Origin: Phycisphaerae bacterium
Lineage (GTDB): Bacteria > Planctomycetota > Phycisphaerae > Phycisphaerales > SM1A02
Length of the DNA stretch: 64,000 bases
Assembly (NCBI GenBank): GCA_002716385.1
Contig: PBAX01000025.1
Location: 39,948 to 103,947, forward strand
Reading direction: 5' to 3'
Shown: piece by piece, positions 46,751 to 54,916 of the stretch
Numbering within the stretch: the first letter of the stretch is position 1
How the letters are laid out: each line of letters opens with the position of its first letter
Made by a program: the position numbers and the translations under genes
The notes under the pieces: generated by a model
The model's database searches: none
What the model was told of the DNA's origin: nothing
What the model saw: the letters and a program-made list of their open reading frames with translations, nothing else

Positions 46751-47791
46751 TCAGAGCAGCAGCATCGCATCTCCATAGCTGTAGAAGCGATAGCCCCTCT
46801 GGACGGCTTCCCGGTAGGCGGTCTGCATGAGCTCCGTGCCGATTCTCGCCGCGACCAGAGCCAGCAGGGTCGACCTGGGCAGGTGAAAGTTGGTCAGCAA
46901 GACATCGACGAATCTCCAGTTGAACGGCGGCGAAATCAGGAGATCGGTCATGCCGGACCAGTCACGGCCCGAATCCTGCTCCGGAAGCGACTCCAGCACT
47001 CTTGCGGTCGTGGTGCCCACGGAGACTATTCGTCCGGAACGGGCGGGATCCATGAGCCTGCCGATCGTCCGGCGGTCAACATGGCACCACTCCTCGTGCA
47101 TCGGATGATCGTCGAGCTCGTCCGTCGTGACCGGAGCGAACGTGCCGGGGCCGACATGAAGCACGACTTCCAGGATGGAGAGCCCCATCTCCTTCAGCTG
47201 GTTCTCAAGCGCACTCGTGAAGTGCAGCCCAGCTGTAGGCGCCGCCACCGAACCAGCTTCCTTCGCGTAGATAGTCTGGTAACGCTCGCGATCGTATTCA
47301 TCCGGAAGCTCAGCCGAACCTCGCGCCCTCAGAATGTAGGGCGGCAAAGGCGTCAATCCGCAGGATCCCAGAATCTCCTCGGCGGAACCGGAGGCATTGG
47401 GGCGAACGATCCAATGCGCATCACGGCGATCGACAAGCGTCAGGACCGGTCCTCCATCGTCCAGCTTGATTTCAATCCCGTCTCGCAGACGACCATTGCT
47501 CCTGAGCATGACGAGCCAGTGGCCATCGGGCTCCTGATTCAGAAACAGTCCCGAGACCGATCCACCGCTTTCGACACGATGTCCATTGAATCGGGCAGGC
47601 AGAACGCGGGACCGATTGCGCACGATGGTGTCATTCCGATCGAGATAGTCCGGGAGGTCGCCCACATGCCGGTGCTCGATTGCCCCGGATTCCCGATGCA
47701 CCACCATCATGCGAGCCGAATCCCGAGGTTCCACGGGTCGTGTGGCAATGAGCGCCTCGGGCAGCTCGTAATCAAGATCGTCGATACGCAT
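46751..47791 (-). CDS. queA: S-adenosylmethionine:tRNA ribosyltransferase-isomerase
   Basis: The protein is 346 residues. QueA builds epoxyqueuosine at the tRNA wobble position by transferring the ribosyl moiety of SAM. Family marks: DYELPEALIATRPVEPRDSARMMV at the N-terminus, AAPTAGLHFT, VGPGTFAPV, and TNFHLPRSTLLALVAA near the C-terminus. It lies upstream of murE on the same strand; the 64-bp gap leaves co-transcription open. Confidence 0.96.
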   Translation of the reverse strand: MRIDDLDYELPEALIATRPVEPRDSARMMVVHRESGAIEHRHVGDLPDYLDRNDTIVRNRSRVLPARFNGHRVESGGSVSGLFLNQEPDGHWLVMLRSNGRLRDGIEIKLDDGGPVLTLVDRRDAHWIVRPNASGSAEEILGSCGLTPLPPYILRARGSAELPDEYDRERYQTIYAKEAGSVAAPTAGLHFTSALENQLKEMGLSILEVVLHVGPGTFAPVTTDELDDHPMHEEWCHVDRRTIGRLMDPARSGRIVSVGTTTARVLESLPEQDSGRDWSGMTDLLISPPFNWRFVDVLLTNFHLPRSTLLALVAARIGTELMQTAYREAVQRGYRFYSYGDAMLLL

Positions 47792-48346
47792 GTTTTCAGG
47801 AAACCTTCATGTTGATCCTGGGCATCATCTCGCACAGACCGATTGGCCCGAACAGATGATCATCCACTGGATGAGTAGCTTCGGCAAGCCGATCCCCGTC
47901 TGTTTATCGGCAGAGCTCTCCCAATCACGCCTTCTGTAGACATGGGTGCAGCCCTTGCTCCTCCAGAGGCATGAACACGATAGATGCCATTGCCGCTGGA
48001 AGCCTGATGCCTCTGAACACCAGTCGACTCGCCGACACCTGTTCGCCATGTGTCAACGTGGTCACAGAAGGTGCGATCCCGCCACGCATGGTTGATCAGG
48101 TCACATGGAGCCCAGGACTCTGGTGGCTTCTCTATAGATACGAATACCTGTTTGACGGCATGCTGCCGCAGCCTGGGAGTGGTGCTCAGATGCACGTCTA
48201 CGAGAAACCGGACTCGATGACCGAGGGCCAGTTGCTCGCGTCAGCCCACCCGCATTGGGATGAACGACAGCTCGTGAATCCCCCTCCGGCACTGGCGACC
48301 ATGCCGGATTCGAATATGGACATCCCGCCGGCCAGCATGGAGGCAT
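47792..48346 (+). other. 555-bp stretch without a supported gene
   Basis: Between queA and the metalloprotease-like gene no frame shows a recognisable protein. The longest is a 140-codon plus-strand frame at 47971-48393 that runs into the end of the downstream minus-strand gene; minus-strand frames of 74, 111 and 81 codons also exist. None has a Shine-Dalgarno site, signal peptide or family motif that I can see. It could hold a decayed gene, a structured RNA, or the real 140-residue protein of unknown type. Confidence 0.4.
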
Positions 48347-48934
48347 TCACCCAACCTGTTTCCGTCGCCGCCTTCGTCGATCTGCTGGCCTGAGCTGCTG
48401 GCCATCCGGAAGATATGGTACCAACGGCTCGGGCAGCTGTTTCAGGCCACGCCTGATCGCCTTGGCGATCGCGTACCGGACAGCATCGTCCATTCGCTTG
48501 CGGACCCTGTCCGTGACGTTCAGCCGACGAGATTCCATCATTCTGATCGCCCAGTCCCAGGCCATGTACTCCTCGAGACATCTCGGCGAATAGCGGTTGA
48601 AGCCGATGGCATGATGGCCGACCTCATGCAGGAAGACCGCGCAGCTCATCGGCCCTTTCGGATATGGGGATTCGATCATTCGATCGACGTGACCCGAACG
48701 ATCGCGCAGCTCCCAGGCGCAACCACTGGTCGATGTCCGCCATCGATGTACTCGTATACCCCACTGGGATTTCATGTCGATGACAAGCTGGTCATACTTG
48801 GCCTGCATGCCCTTCGATGCACTCGCCCCACCGGGCTTCGGCGGCTCGGGCCCGGGGCGTGATCGATCGGGCGCACGCACCTGGACCTCGGGCGCCTTGA
48901 TCAGATCCCAGAGCGTGAGCATGAATCGCTTCAT
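48347..48934 (-). CDS. Putative zinc metalloprotease-like protein (HEVGHH), unknown function
   Basis: The protein is about 195 residues. The metal-binding HExxH motif is HEVGHH at residues 103-108, in a predicted helix (AVFLHEVGHHAIGF), followed 13 residues later by LEEYMAWDWA, whose Glu could be the third ligand. This matches the ImmA/IrrE-type and related compact metallopeptidases only in outline. The C-terminus is very basic (ending RRRRRRKQVG-like). The ATG at 48934 overlaps the fmt stop by four bases (ATGA), so it is co-translated with fmt and def. Confidence 0.6.
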   Translation of the reverse strand: MKRFMLTLWDLIKAPEVQVRAPDRSRPGPEPPKPGGASASKGMQAKYDQLVIDMKSQWGIRVHRWRTSTSGCAWELRDRSGHVDRMIESPYPKGPMSCAVFLHEVGHHAIGFNRYSPRCLEEYMAWDWAIRMMESRRLNVTDRVRKRMDDAVRYAIAKAIRRGLKQLPEPLVPYLPDGQQLRPADRRRRRRKQVG

Positions 48935-49842
48935 AGAGAATCCATCCTCTCGTCTCCGGAAAGCGGATGACCACGCACCCAATCCGTCCACTTCATCGGA
49001 CGTCCCCCGGCAGGCTGGACTTCGAGAATCTCTATGGAACCGACGCCACAGGCGAAGTGACCAGAATCCAGAATCGCCCCGGGATGAGCCTGATGCTCGA
49101 CGTCATGCGCACGGACTCGTCGCAGTCTGAGTGTCCCATCGCCAATGCGCACATCGCACCCCGGCCACGGAGTCAACCCATGAACCTGGCCTCGGACACG
49201 CTCGGCTGGCAGGGAGAGATCCACGGTGGCTTCGGAACGTGACAGTTTGGCGGCGAAGGTCACCTCCGATTCGTCCTGCGGTCTGGGAGAGAGTGTTCCC
49301 GCCTGATGGGCGGCCAATGTCTCCAGAACGGCGGATGGCCCAAGCTTCGCAAGCCGATCATGTAGTTCGCCGGCCGTCTCGAGAGGATCGATGTGGGTGG
49401 CGACCTCGGCCAGAATGTCGCCCGCGTCCATCACAGAGGCGAGCGTGATCACGCTAACGCCGCTTTGCTCATCGCCAGCCATGAGACATCGCTGGATCGG
49501 GGCCGCTCCTCGCCATCGTGGCAAGAGGGAGCCGTGAAGATTGCAGGAGAATCGATCTTCAAGAAGTGCCGGTGGAAGCTTGAGACCGTAGGCGATCACG
49601 ACCCAGGCATCGACTTCAAACGACCGGATGGTCTCGATCTGGGCGGCATCAAGCTTCTCCGGCCTGAGCAGATCGATCCCACTCTCCATCGCAAGCTCGG
49701 AAATGGGCGTTGCTCGAAGTTGACGCCGTCGACCCGCGGGCCTGTCCGGCTGGCTTACGACGAAGACGACCTCATGATCCGCCATGATCGCTTCAAGCGT
49801 CGGAAGGCCAAATGCACCTGAACCAAAGAAGCCGAGTCGCAC
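48931..49842 (-). CDS. fmt: Methionyl-tRNA formyltransferase
   Basis: The protein is 303 residues. It formylates initiator Met-tRNA using 10-formyl-THF. Marks: FFGSGAFGLPTLEAI at the N-terminus, the SLLPRWRGAAPIQRCLMAGD active-site region with the catalytic His/Asn/Asp set (NLHGSLLP), and GVSVITLASVMDAGDIL. The start codon is GTG. It follows def by three bases and overlaps the metalloprotease-like gene downstream. Confidence 0.96.
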   Translation of the reverse strand: MRLGFFGSGAFGLPTLEAIMADHEVVFVVSQPDRPAGRRRQLRATPISELAMESGIDLLRPEKLDAAQIETIRSFEVDAWVVIAYGLKLPPALLEDRFSCNLHGSLLPRWRGAAPIQRCLMAGDEQSGVSVITLASVMDAGDILAEVATHIDPLETAGELHDRLAKLGPSAVLETLAAHQAGTLSPRPQDESEVTFAAKLSRSEATVDLSLPAERVRGQVHGLTPWPGCDVRIGDGTLRLRRVRAHDVEHQAHPGAILDSGHFACGVGSIEILEVQPAGGRPMKWTDWVRGHPLSGDERMDSL

Positions 49843-49845
49843 GGT

Positions 49846-50409
49846 TCAACCTCTTTCCATGTCGCGTAGCGCTCGTCGATTTCGTATTCGATCCATGGAG
49901 GACATGCGGTCGATGATGAGCACGCCGTCGAGATGATCGTTCTCATGCTGCCAGACTCGGGCGATGTGCTCGGATGAGATCGCCTGGGCCGGCTGGCCAT
50001 TCTCATCGAGCCCCTTGATTCGAATGGACAGCGGCCTGTTCACATGGACCACGACCCCGGGCAGGCTCAGGCACCCCTCCTCGGCAGCTTCCGCATCGGG
50101 CTCGAGGACCTCAAGTTCCGGATTGATCCAGACGACGGCCCGCTTGGCCTCATCCGGGTCTCTGGTGATGAACAGTCGCCAGGGCAGTCCCACCTGGGGT
50201 GCCGCTAGCCCGATCCCTTCATATTCCTCCATCAGATCGATCATTCGCTCGATCACCGCTCTCACGGCGTCATCGACCGCCTCGACAGGCTTGGCGGCCT
50301 GCCTCAGGATCTGGGCCGGATGAATGACGATGTCCAGAGCTGAAGGATCGGGATCCATGGCCTGCATGGTACGGGAGACAAGGCTGCCGAGGCCAGATCT
50401 CCGCTCCAT
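49846..50409 (-). CDS. def: Peptide deformylase
   Basis: The protein is up to 187 residues. It removes the N-formyl group from nascent proteins. The three motifs are GIGLAAPQVG, EGCLSLPG (Cys metal ligand) and QHENDHLDG (HExxH). The last reads HENDH where most homologs have HE(F/L/M)DH; the Asn is unusual. AGGG lies about five bases before the ATG at 50409, but a shorter form starting at 50367 or 50358 would be nearer the usual length. First gene of the def-fmt-metalloprotease operon. Confidence 0.95.
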   Translation of the reverse strand: MERRSGLGSLVSRTMQAMDPDPSALDIVIHPAQILRQAAKPVEAVDDAVRAVIERMIDLMEEYEGIGLAAPQVGLPWRLFITRDPDEAKRAVVWINPELEVLEPDAEAAEEGCLSLPGVVVHVNRPLSIRIKGLDENGQPAQAISSEHIARVWQHENDHLDGVLIIDRMSSMDRIRNRRALRDMERG

Positions 50410-50505
50410 GTTGACCCTGATCCGGGAGGGTCATAATGTGATCTGTTAACCTATTCGATTCATTCGACCGGATATCGCCTCTCCCAAACTGGATACAAGA
50501 CCTCC

Positions 50506-51984
50506 GTGGCCATCTTTCGAAAGAAATCCGACGATTCCTCCCCCAAGGAGGAGCTCAAGGCCTTCAAGCCAGATCCGGTCAAGGCCAGCAAGTGGTTTGA
50601 CCATGCCAAATCGATGGCGGACTCCCACCAATATGCCTCGGCGCTCGTCTACTACGCCAACGGCCTGAAATTCGATCCGGACTCGATCTCCGCTCAGGAG
50701 AACATGCTCGCTGTCGGTCAGCAGCATCACAAGAACGGCGGAAAGAAGATCTCATCCAAGGACATCAAGCAACTTGATGGCCCCTATCCCTCCGACAAAC
50801 TGGCCATGGCGATGCTGGCCTGGACGGGTGAGCTTGAGAAATCCGCCTTGGCTCTCAAGGCACTCGAAGCGGCCATCAACTGCGAGAAGTACAGCCTGGC
50901 CAGCCATCTGTGCCCGATGATCCTGACATTGATCCGTCGTGGCAAGAAGGTGAATCGTTCCCATCTGCTCCAGCTCAAGGATCTGGCAGGCGAGTGTGGC
51001 GAATGGGATATCGCCATTGCCGCCGGCACGATCGCGATGGAGATGGATTCAACCGATTCGAAGCTTGATGACGAGCTGAAGGATCTCGCTGCCCAGAGGG
51101 CCATGGCCAAGGGCGGCTACGAGAAGGCCGGCGGCAAGGAAGGCGGCTTCCGTGAATTCATCAAGGATGCCGACAAGCAGAGGGAGCTCAGCCAGGAGGA
51201 TTCCCTCGCTGGCGCAGGCGGTTCACGCGAGTCCAGCCTCGAGAAGGCAAAGCATGCCTACGAGACCAGCCCGAACGTGCCGGACATCCTGAACAAGTAT
51301 GCCCAGCTCCTGAGGCGAGAGGGATCCGACAAATCGCTTGACGAGGCCGAACGCGTCTATCGCAAGGGATACGAGGACACCGGCGAGTATCGATTCCGCA
51401 TGAACGCCGGCGATATCGCCATCAATCGTTCACGATCCCAGTTGGCCAAGATCAAGCATGAACTGCAGTCGGCTTCCGAAGCGGACAAGCCGGCTTTGAA
51501 GGATCGCCATGAGAAGCAGGTGGCAGCGCTCCTCGATCTGGAAGCCATCGAATACGCCGATCGCACGGAGAAATATCCGACTGACAGAGGCCTCAAGTAC
51601 CAGCTCGGTGATGTCGCCTTTCGTCGTGGAGACCTTCCGACTGCGATGGAATGCTTCCAGAAGGCGAAGGACGAGCCGAAGCTCAGAGTCATGTCGGGCC
51701 ATTATCTGGGCAAGTGCTTCGCTCAGGAGGAATGGCACTCCGAGGCCATCGCCGAGTACAAGGAAGTCATCGAATCGATCGATGCCAGCAACAAGGAACT
51801 CGAGCTGGAGATTCGCTACGACCTCATGGTGTCGATGATCGCCCATGCCCGTGCTGAGCGAGATTCCGAGATCGCCAGAGATGCTCTGGAGATCTGCTCA
51901 TGGATAGCCCGCAAGGACATCAGCTATCGAGACATCCGGGACCGCCGCAAGGAAATCGACCAACTCAATCGTGAGATCTCCTGA
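50506..51984 (+). CDS. Tetratricopeptide-repeat cytosolic protein, unknown function
   Basis: The protein is 492 residues and strongly helical and charged, with TPR-like units (HQYASALVYYANGLKFDPDS, LKYQLGDVAFRRGDLPTAMECF, EWHSEAIAEYKEVI). There is no signal peptide or membrane segment, so it is probably a cytosolic scaffold. The start codon is GTG; TTGACC...CATAAT at 50410-50436 may be a weak promoter with a 15-base spacer. It is followed three bases later by kdsB, so the two are likely co-transcribed. Its role is not known. Confidence 0.75.
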   Translation: MAIFRKKSDDSSPKEELKAFKPDPVKASKWFDHAKSMADSHQYASALVYYANGLKFDPDSISAQENMLAVGQQHHKNGGKKISSKDIKQLDGPYPSDKLAMAMLAWTGELEKSALALKALEAAINCEKYSLASHLCPMILTLIRRGKKVNRSHLLQLKDLAGECGEWDIAIAAGTIAMEMDSTDSKLDDELKDLAAQRAMAKGGYEKAGGKEGGFREFIKDADKQRELSQEDSLAGAGGSRESSLEKAKHAYETSPNVPDILNKYAQLLRREGSDKSLDEAERVYRKGYEDTGEYRFRMNAGDIAINRSRSQLAKIKHELQSASEADKPALKDRHEKQVAALLDLEAIEYADRTEKYPTDRGLKYQLGDVAFRRGDLPTAMECFQKAKDEPKLRVMSGHYLGKCFAQEEWHSEAIAEYKEVIESIDASNKELELEIRYDLMVSMIAHARAERDSEIARDALEICSWIARKDISYRDIRDRRKEIDQLNREIS

Positions 51985-51987
51985 CTG

Positions 51988-52725
51988 GTGTCTGGTGTGA
52001 TCGGCATCATTCCGGCCCGCTTGGAATCTGTGCGTTTTCCCGCCAAGGCGCTCGCTGACGAAACCGGCCTTCCGCTCATCATTCATGTCGCCAAAGCCGC
52101 AGCCGCCTGCACGCGACTGGACAGGGTCCTGATTGCCAGTGATGCCGAATCGATCCTTCAGGCGGCGACGGACCACGGATTCGAAGCCTGCCGAACCCGC
52201 CCTGACCATCCCAATGGAACCAGTCGAATTGCCGAGGTGGTCGAATCGCTCGATTGCGATCTGGTCGTGAACATTCAGGCTGACGAGCCCGAGATAGATC
52301 CTGAGGTCATCCAGGCCGGAATCCAGGCTCTGGAACAAGCCCCGGACTGTCAGGTGGGTACCATCGCCTCCCCGATGGAGTCATCGGATGATCCCAATGA
52401 TCCCAACATCGTGAAAGTCGCTCTCGACCAGTCGAATCGCGCGATGTACTTCTCGAGATCCCCCATCCCCTTTGATCGGGATGGGCACGCTCACCCCGAT
52501 CGACTCCGACATGTCGGACTCTATATCTACCGAAGAGAGTTTCTTTCGGTCTACGCGGGGCTCGAGCCGACCCCGTCGGAGAACCTCGAGAAGCTGGAAC
52601 AGCTGAGGATTCTCGAACACGGATTCCGGATAGCAGTCGGAATCCATGCCTGCTCGCATGTGGGAATCGATACTCCCGAGCAGTACGAGGCCTTCGTCGA
52701 ACGATTTAGGCGGACGAACCCCTGA
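51988..52725 (+). CDS. kdsB: 3-deoxy-manno-octulosonate cytidylyltransferase
   Basis: The protein is 245 residues. KdsB activates Kdo with CTP to CMP-Kdo for lipid A core assembly. Marks: IIPARLESVRFPAKALAD (CTP loop), VLIASDAESI, VVNIQADEPEID (usually NVQGDEP), YFSRSPIPF and GLYIYRREFL. GTG start three bases after the TPR gene. Its presence implies an LPS-bearing outer membrane. The gene for CTP synthase follows 43 bp later, next to a CTP consumer. Confidence 0.94.
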   Translation: MSGVIGIIPARLESVRFPAKALADETGLPLIIHVAKAAAACTRLDRVLIASDAESILQAATDHGFEACRTRPDHPNGTSRIAEVVESLDCDLVVNIQADEPEIDPEVIQAGIQALEQAPDCQVGTIASPMESSDDPNDPNIVKVALDQSNRAMYFSRSPIPFDRDGHAHPDRLRHVGLYIYRREFLSVYAGLEPTPSENLEKLEQLRILEHGFRIAVGIHACSHVGIDTPEQYEAFVERFRRTNP

Positions 52726-52733
52726 TATCCGTA

Positions 52734-52763
52734 TTGAAACGAAGCCCATCTGCGCGGTACACT
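52734..52763 (+). promoter_or_regulatory. Promoter of pyrG, leaderless arrangement
   Basis: TTGAAA and TACACT stand 18 bases apart, and the -10 hexamer ends only five bases before the pyrG ATG. Transcription would therefore begin at or next to the start codon. There is no ribosome-binding site in between. Confidence 0.65.
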
Positions 52764-52768
52764 CGGAC

Positions 52769-54634
52769 ATGCCCCATCAGGATCATGACGCACGAGTTGG
52801 ATCGTTCCTGAGCCAGTTCGGCCAGACTTCAGAAACTACAGAGTTCTTCTCTCCACACCCGGAAGGCTATGTGCCTGGCCGGACGTCCTACGTGGCTGTG
52901 CTCGGCACCGTCATGAGCGGACTGGGAAAAGGGATCTTCTCCTCTTCCTTGGCCAAGCTCCTCAAGGACAAGGGACTAGCCGTCGCGCCCGTCAAGCTGG
53001 AGGGCTATCTCAATGTCGACAGTGGAACACTGAACCCCTATCGCCATGGCGAAGTGTTCGTTCTCGATGACGGCACCGAATGCGACATGGACCTGGGTAC
53101 CTACGAGCGAATGCTTGATCAGAACCTCTCGGTCCAGAACTTCACGACCGCCGGACAGATCTACACAGAGGTGCTTGATCGCGAACGAAGAGGTGGCTAT
53201 CTGGGACGCGATGTCCAGATGATTCCCCACGTCACAGGCGAGGTCAAACGACGCCTGAGACAACTTGCGATGACCGGTGGCCCCGATGGCGGACCGGCCG
53301 ATCTGGTCTTCATCGAAGTCGGTGGAACCGTCGGAGACTACGAGAACGGCTTCTACATCGAGGCGTTGCGAGAACTGGCTTTCGAGGAGGGGCAGGGACG
53401 GGCCTGCTTCGTCGCACTGACCTACGTGCTGGACCCCCCCACGCTCGGAGAACAGAAGTCAAAGGCCGCCCAGCTGGGAATCAAGCGACTGATGGAGTCC
53501 GGTATCCAGCCCCACATCATCGCCTGTCGCGCGGAACGCCCCGTCGAAGAGACCGTCAGGGAAAAGGTGTCGATGTTCTCGAACGTCCCGCTGCAGCGGG
53601 TCATCTCCATGCATGATCGCGATTCGATCTACACGATCCCCGAAGCGATGCGGGCCCAGGGACTCGACCGCGAGATCCTCACGATCCTGAATTGCCACAG
53701 TCGCGTGAACACCGTTCACGAGGACACTCATCGGGGCAACTGGAAATCTTTCGCCGAGAAGCTCACCGGACCTCGTCAGCATGACGTGAACATCGGAATC
53801 CTCGGCAAGTACACGGCATTGCGGGACGCCTATGCATCGATCGACAAGGCCATCGAACACGCCTCGACACACCTCTCGATCAAGCCAAACCTCCAGTGGA
53901 TCGACACGACGGAGATCAGCGATCCGGGCAAGGAACTGAGCGAGCTGAATCTTCATGCGGTCATCGTTCCCGGCGGTTTCGGCGAACGTGGCGTCGATGG
54001 CAAGATCCACGGTGTGCAATGGGTCCGCGAGAACAAGATCCCGTTCCTTGGCATATGCCTCGGATTCCAGATGGCGGTCATCGAATATGCGCGTCATGTG
54101 GCGGGATTCACGGAGGCCAACTCGACTGAATTCCTCGCCGATGCCGCGCAGCCTGTCATTTCCGAGCTGCCCGACCAGAAGCTCATCGAGGATCTAGGGG
54201 GCACCATGCGACTCGGTGGTCAGGACGTCGCGATCACCCCGGGATCGCTCGCCAGCTTCCTGTACGACGAATCGACTTCCGTCCGGGAGCGATTCCGCCA
54301 TCGATTCGAAGTCGACCCATCCTTCATCGAGAAACTGGAACAGGCGGGGCTGATATTCTCCGGGCGGCATCCCGAGCAGCCGATCATGCAGTTCCTCGAA
54401 CTGCCCAGATCGGTGCATCCGTATTTCGTCGCTGCCCAGTATCACCCTGAGCTGACAAGCAGGCCCCTGACCCCCCAGCCCATGTTCATGGGCCTTCTGG
54501 CAGCGGCCATTCTTCGAAGCAATCCATCACTGACACGTGAGGACGTCTCCACTCGCTGGATCCCCGAGCCGTCAGCAAATACCGCCGTACCACCCACTCA
54601 GAGCTCCTCCGCCACCCCAAGCCCGTGCGGATGA
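52769..54634 (+). CDS. pyrG: CTP synthase, diverged
   Basis: The protein is about 621 residues. It aminates UTP to CTP with glutamine. Seen: a roughly 40-residue N-terminal extension, synthetase domain (GTVMSGLGKGIFSSSLA, HGEVFVLDDGTECDMDLGTYER, EVGGTVGDYENGFY) and glutaminase domain with nucleophile in GICLGFQM and the QYHPE His-Glu. Differences from typical PyrG: KLEGYLNVDSGTL for KLDPYINVDPGTM, and KSKAAQ for the KTKPTQ UTP-binding motif. The C-terminus extends in a Ser/Pro-rich tail. It has its own leaderless promoter after kdsB. Confidence 0.93.
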   Translation: MPHQDHDARVGSFLSQFGQTSETTEFFSPHPEGYVPGRTSYVAVLGTVMSGLGKGIFSSSLAKLLKDKGLAVAPVKLEGYLNVDSGTLNPYRHGEVFVLDDGTECDMDLGTYERMLDQNLSVQNFTTAGQIYTEVLDRERRGGYLGRDVQMIPHVTGEVKRRLRQLAMTGGPDGGPADLVFIEVGGTVGDYENGFYIEALRELAFEEGQGRACFVALTYVLDPPTLGEQKSKAAQLGIKRLMESGIQPHIIACRAERPVEETVREKVSMFSNVPLQRVISMHDRDSIYTIPEAMRAQGLDREILTILNCHSRVNTVHEDTHRGNWKSFAEKLTGPRQHDVNIGILGKYTALRDAYASIDKAIEHASTHLSIKPNLQWIDTTEISDPGKELSELNLHAVIVPGGFGERGVDGKIHGVQWVRENKIPFLGICLGFQMAVIEYARHVAGFTEANSTEFLADAAQPVISELPDQKLIEDLGGTMRLGGQDVAITPGSLASFLYDESTSVRERFRHRFEVDPSFIEKLEQAGLIFSGRHPEQPIMQFLELPRSVHPYFVAAQYHPELTSRPLTPQPMFMGLLAAAILRSNPSLTREDVSTRWIPEPSANTAVPPTQSSSATPSPCG

Positions 54635-54676
54635 ACAACTTCGCCAGTGCTGGTAGACTGGTGGATTATTCCCTCT

Positions 54677-54751
54677 GGCGATGTAGCTCAGCCTGGTTAG
54701 AGCGAGGGATTCATAAACCCTAGGTCACAGGTTCAAATCCTGTCATCGCCA
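54677..54751 (+). tRNA. tRNA-Met (anticodon CAU, elongator type)
   Basis: Acceptor GGCGATG/CATCGCC, D-stem GCTC/GAGC and T-stem ACAGG/CCTGT pair perfectly. The anticodon loop is TTCATAA. The anticodon stem AGGGA/ACCCT has an A-A mismatch at its loop end. G1-C72 pairing excludes an initiator tRNA. An Ile-decoding CAU tRNA (lysidine-modified) is the alternative. Discriminator A, no CCA encoded. TAGACT at 54654-54659 may be its -10. Confidence 0.94.
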
Positions 54752-54756
54752 TTGAG

Positions 54757-54779
54757 AGCCCCCACTTGGGGGCTTTTTT
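54757..54779 (+). terminator. Rho-independent terminator after tRNA-Met
   Basis: Stem AGCCCCC/GGGGGCT around a four-base loop (ACTT), followed by a T run. It lies five bases after the tRNA. Confidence 0.92.
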
Positions 54780-54916
54780 CATGCCTCATCCATCATCCAT
54801 GGTCATTTGCGATGAATGAGATCAATTGCACACTTCGCATCTCACATGCTGATCCAAGGCACATATACGGGGCTGAGCCACCAAATCGACCAAATACGCC
54901 ACTTCGGGATCCAAAA

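Noticed and set aside
47971..48393. 140-codon plus-strand ORF as a gene
   Set aside because: No ribosome-binding site or recognisable motif, and its end overlaps the metalloprotease-like gene. Kept only as a possibility in the gap entry.
54677..54751. Initiator tRNA-Met
   Set aside because: The first acceptor pair is G-C, whereas bacterial initiators have an unpaired C1-A72; the overall sequence matches the elongator form.
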